Of a DNA stretch of 64,000 bases, positions 61,290 to 64,000 are shown one piece after another. Each line of letters opens with the position of its first letter. Position 1 is the stretch's first letter. The position numbers and the translations under genes were made by a program. Under the pieces are notes generated by a model. That model did no database searches, was not told where the DNA came from, and saw only the letters and a program-made list of their open reading frames with translations. The stretch is from Deinococcus peraridilitoris DSM 19664 (GTDB lineage: Bacteria > Deinococcota > Deinococci > Deinococcales > Deinococcaceae), in contig NC_019793.1 in the NCBI RefSeq assembly GCF_000317835.1, forward strand, positions 1,798,001 to 1,862,000, in the 5' to 3' direction.

Positions 61290-61302
61290 GTCTTGGAGTA
61301 TA
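61290..61302 (-). promoter_or_regulatory. Leaderless-type -10 of gatB
   Basis: TATACT (61302-61297), 7 nt, ATG 61289. Confidence 0.55.
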
Positions 61303-61710
61303 GCGAAGGGTTCTCGCGGGCTTTTGCGCCCTGATCGAGACAAACCACGCGTCTTGAACGTATTGGGCAGGCGAACTCCATCCCAATAAAAAAATGGCCC
61401 CTCAATAATTGGGGCCTTTTTCAAGTGCACTTCTAATTGGTGATCAATTCGGCTCTGCGCCTAAAGACAGTAAACACGTTTCTCAACTTGAGGGCGTGAG
61501 TAGGCCATTCCGACAAATTTCACGCTCAGATCAGCTTCACGTCAGACTCGGCCTTCGTCGGGAAGGCACAAAAGCGCGTCGTTTCCCTTCCGCAGACCCA
61601 CTCAGGTGCCAGCACCACCGCATCACGCCTGAGCAGCGCTGCGGCCGGGGGCGTCCTCAGCGTTTCTTGACCTGAAGGCTGGTTTCATGTGACCTGCAGC
61701 AGCATACGGT
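61303..61710. other. Intergenic region with an isolated terminator-like hairpin
   Basis: About 400 nt without a convincing gene. GGCCCC (61396-61401) and GGGGCC (61411-61416) form a stem flanked by an A-run on one side and a T-run on the other, readable as a terminator on both strands, but no annotated gene ends next to it. A small RNA is possible. Confidence 0.4.
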
Positions 61711-62262
61711 ATGGCTTCGATCGTGTTCGTGGACGTGGAGACAGGCGGCCTCGACCCCGAGCGGCACTCGCTGCTGACGGTCGGACTGGTGACGCTCGAT
61801 ACCCGCACTGGAGAACTGAGCCGTCCGACGTTGCTGAAAGTACGTGACACCCCCTACCGTGTCGAAGCCGAGGCACTGGAAATCAACCGTATCGACCTGC
61901 AAAGTCACCACGGGCAGGCAGCCGAGCGTGAGCACGCCGCCCATGAGCTGCACGCCTACCTGCAATACCGGCGCAAAAAGCGAGTGATGGTCGGTGGGCA
62001 CAACGTGAGCTTCGATCTGCGTTTTCTGCGCGCTTTGCTTCCCTCGTGGAACGAAGTGGTGCTGGGCGGCGTGATCGATACCAAGGTAATCGCGCATTTT
62101 TTGATGCACACGGGCGCCTTACCCCGTCTCCAATCCAGCCGCCTCGAAGACCTGGCCGCACACTTCGATGTTCGTTACGAAGCGCATGACGCTCTGGAAG
62201 ACGCCCGAGCCACAGCATTGGTGTACGCCCGAATGCTCAAACTGGCCGCCGAACGCACTTGA
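61711..62262 (+). CDS. DEDDh-family 3'-5' exonuclease (DnaQ-like)
   Basis: A 183-residue exonuclease domain protein. Catalytic residues are visible: F-V-D-V-E-T-G-G-L-D-P (Asp and Glu), H-N-V-S-F-D-L-R-F-L (Asp), and H-D-A-L-E-D-A-R-A (His and Asp), matching DEDDh order. Could act in RNA or DNA trimming or proofreading. ATG 61711 overlaps a TACGGT sequence and no Shine-Dalgarno is seen, so a start slightly downstream cannot be excluded. Confidence 0.87.
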   Translation: MASIVFVDVETGGLDPERHSLLTVGLVTLDTRTGELSRPTLLKVRDTPYRVEAEALEINRIDLQSHHGQAAEREHAAHELHAYLQYRRKKRVMVGGHNVSFDLRFLRALLPSWNEVVLGGVIDTKVIAHFLMHTGALPRLQSSRLEDLAAHFDVRYEAHDALEDARATALVYARMLKLAAERT

Positions 62263-62336
62263 TGCTCAACTCATAATTTAGGGTATTCCCTCATGCCGCT
62301 CATCCGGGCGGCTTACGTTGCCTTCGGAGGTCGATG

Positions 62337-62777
62337 ATGTTTGAACGGATTCTGGTCGCCACCGATTTTTCGCCCAGCGCACAGCGCGCCCTGGACGTCG
62401 CGCGCCGCAACTTTCCCGGAGCACGCCTGAAATTGCTGCACGTCCTCGATTCCCGGGCCATGGCCGTTCCCGACTTCACCACCGGCGGCATGGTGCCCGT
62501 TCCGCCTCCCAGTGACATTCAGCAGGATCTGGGGCGCGCCGACGAGACACGTCTGCAGCAGGAGACGCTCAGCGGCGAAGAACACGAAATGCTGAGCGGC
62601 GATCCGGTGCGGGGAATCCTGCAGGGCGCACAGGCCTGGCAGGCCGATCTGATTGTCATGGGTACACACGGGCGGCGGGGACTGGAGCACTTCTTTCTGG
62701 GCTCGGTGGCCGAAAGAGTAGTGCGTGAATCGCTCATTCCGATCCTGACCGTCCGCGACCCCCGACCGGATTCCTGA
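62337..62777 (+). CDS. Universal stress protein (UspA family)
   Basis: A 146-residue Usp-fold protein. F-E-R-I-L-V-A-T-D-F-S at the start and the ATP-binding G-T-H-G-R-R-G-L..F-L-G-S at the end identify an ATP-binding type Usp. CGGAGG lies just before the doublet ATGATG; 62337 has the better spacing. Followed by a terminator. Confidence 0.9.
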   Translation: MFERILVATDFSPSAQRALDVARRNFPGARLKLLHVLDSRAMAVPDFTTGGMVPVPPPSDIQQDLGRADETRLQQETLSGEEHEMLSGDPVRGILQGAQAWQADLIVMGTHGRRGLEHFFLGSVAERVVRESLIPILTVRDPRPDS

Positions 62778-62842
62778 TCTGGCACCAAGACATCGTTGGC
62801 GTGACACGACAGGTACTGCCGTTGGCTCTGTCAACCACGCCT

Positions 62843-62868
62843 CAGGCCCCGAAATGCTTTGGGGCCTG
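62843..62868 (+). terminator. Terminator of the uspA-like gene
   Basis: Stem CAGGCCCC/GGGGCCTG (62843-62850 with 62861-62868), with three further A-T pairs inside the loop and TTCTG after it. Confidence 0.7.
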
Positions 62869-62870
62869 TT

Positions 62871-63394
62871 CTGCGAACCCCAGGCGGGCATTCAGTTCAG
62901 ACCGAATCGAGCGTTTTTGCTGCGCAGGCACCATTTCAGGTTCAAGGGCTGTCAGTCTGCAGTGCATTGCAGCGAGACAAGCCAATCAGATGCTTCCAGG
63001 AGTTTGGTGCCTGCAGCACAACATCGATGTTGTGGCTCATACCATGCACAGAAGTAAAAATGTTCTGGCTAGATCTCTTTTTAGATCCATTGTTTATCGA
63101 TATGGTTCCACGATTGGGTTTAACAGGGTGACAAGAATGCATTACAACTTCAAGTTCCAGGGAACAAACCTGAGATAATATGGCAAAACACTACGCTACT
63201 TAACTTTTATTAACACTAACTCAAAAAATCGACGCTCAACATGCGAATCAAATGAGCACTATCAAAAGCCAAATTGCCATCCTTATCCCGAAGTCCACAT
63301 GCCTGTCGCCTACGCTGCCCCTTAGAGGCGCTCCGGGAACGCCCGTCATGTCGTGGCGACGCCCGTGTCTGCCCCAACGCACAGGAGGATTATT
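62871..63394. other. AT-richer non-coding stretch
   Basis: About 520 nt clearly lower in GC than the surroundings (especially 63040-63260), with no supportable gene. It contains the ribosome binding site (AGGAGG) of the next gene and probably its promoter; TATTAACACTAAC-like AT runs near 63200 are candidates but not decisive. Confidence 0.4.
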
Positions 63395-64000
63395 ATGACA
63401 AAGCAAACACGCTGGACCATCCTGACTGCTGCCCTGGCCCTGAGCCTGGGCTCGGTCGCTCTTGCACAGACCGGTACACAGAGCACCCCCGCCACCTCCA
63501 CTGCGGGTGCACAACTGAGCGGGCAAACCGCCGTGACGCTGCCCTCGGGACAGTTGCTGCTGCCCCACCTGCCGGGTGCAACGCCCATCCGTGAATTCCA
63601 GACAGTGCTCGGCGCCGGCGTTGTCTACCAAGGCAACGTGAGTGACGCCATCGTGCAGTACTTCTCCGCACTGCAAGCCCAGGGCTGGACGCCGACCACC
63701 GCCGCAACCGCCGCTGACACCGCAACGACGGACACCGCTGCGACCGACACGACGACCGATACAGCCGCAACGGGCACGACCACTGATACCGCTGCGACCG
63801 GTACCACTGGCACTACCGGTACGACGGGCACCACTGGTACTACTGGTACGACGGGCACCACGGGTACGACGGGCACGACGGGTACGACGGGTACGACGGG
63901 TACGACCACTGATACCGCTGCGACCGGTACCACTGGTACGACGGGTACTACCGGTACCACTGGAACCACGGGCACCACCGGTACGGGCACGACCGGTACC
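63395..64000 (+). CDS. Secreted protein with Thr-Gly-Thr repeat tail (runs off the window)
   Basis: At least 202 residues, continuing past the edge. Signal peptide [18 protein letters not shown] before Q-T-G-T. The compact part (about 24-105) includes [14 protein letters not shown] and [15 protein letters not shown]. From about residue 107 it becomes D-T-A-A-T units and then a T-G-T tripeptide array. AGGAGG precedes ATG 63395. The repeat looks extracellular and possibly glycosylated. Function unknown. Confidence 0.75.
   Translation, partial: MTKQTRWTILTAALALSLGSVALAQTGTQSTPATSTAGAQLSGQTAVTLPSGQLLLPHLPGATPIREFQTVLGAGVVYQGNVSDAIVQYFSALQAQGWTPTTAATAADTATTDTAATDTTTDTAATGTTTDTAATGTTGTTGTTGTTGTTGTTGTTGTTGTTGTTGTTGTTTDTAATGTTGTTGTTGTTGTTGTTGTGTTGT

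Noticed and set aside
62801..63178. 125-codon plus-strand frame in the AT-richer gap
   Set aside because: It starts before the uspA terminator, reads through it, and has no domain or start signal.
63625..63990. Minus-strand frame of Val-Val-Pro repeats
   Set aside because: Reverse reading of the Thr-Gly-Thr repeat; the plus-strand gene has a signal peptide and ribosome binding site.
63720..64000. Possible CRISPR array at the window end
   Set aside because: The periodicity is a 9-nt codon-level tandem repeat with no spacers.

Overview
This window is high-GC bacterial DNA, most likely from Deinococcus or a close relative. Three things point there. Housekeeping genes in the window (lepA, gatB, der, folC, mltG, cmk) read as Deinococcus-type proteins. 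Many genes have a TANNNT -10 box only 6-7 nt before an ATG or GTG start, the leaderless-mRNA arrangement described for Deinococcus. A surface-protein assembly system and a contractile-injection-type locus lie among dispersed, short operons. I found no rRNA, tRNA, CRISPR array or insertion sequence.

Layout. 1-8.7 kb: 5' part of lepA, a secreted M28 peptidase, an ArsR-type regulator with two downstream genes, a large soluble PAS/GAF histidine kinase, a small secreted protein and a flavin reductase. 8.8-14.4 kb: an electrophile/quinone-type detoxification locus. An HxlR regulator, a GNAT and a glutathionyl-hydroquinone reductase face a divergent DoxX / NAD(P)-binding protein / VOC dioxygenase / MhqO-like dioxygenase operon. 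A truncated dioxygenase copy sits inside the operon, and a perfect inverted repeat lies over its promoter. 15.4-20.0 kb: a four-gene minus-strand operon (secreted subunit, periplasmic chaperone-like protein, outer-membrane usher-like barrel, second subunit) behind a long structured leader. It resembles a divergent chaperone-usher surface-fibre system and is my main candidate for something undescribed. 20.1-22.4 kb: pxpA and a fused pxpB-pxpC (5-oxoprolinase). 22.4-24.4 kb: CPBP protease, ArsR-type SdpR and SdpI-like immunity operon.

25.2-36.2 kb: a contractile-injection-system (eCIS/tailocin-like) baseplate locus with gp25, gpJ, an FHA-tail fusion, a large transmembrane FHA/Ig pseudokinase, a tube-initiator protein, a VgrG-like spike and a DUF4255 protein. 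Sheath, inner tube, ATPase and cargo genes are absent from the window. Two tiny ORFs chain several of these genes by ATGA overlaps.

36.5-64 kb: mostly core metabolism and cell biology. This includes an HD hydrolase, folC, purEK, a PfkB kinase, mltG, 5-FTHF cyclo-ligase, a Fur-family regulator, plsC and cmk, two cyclophilins, ruvX, an acyl-CoA synthetase, der, slyD, an ECF sigma factor with a probable membrane anti-sigma factor, class II aldolase, gatB, a DEDDh exonuclease and a UspA protein. The window ends inside a secreted protein with a Thr-Gly-Thr repeat tail. Several convergent pairs share perfect-stem terminators.
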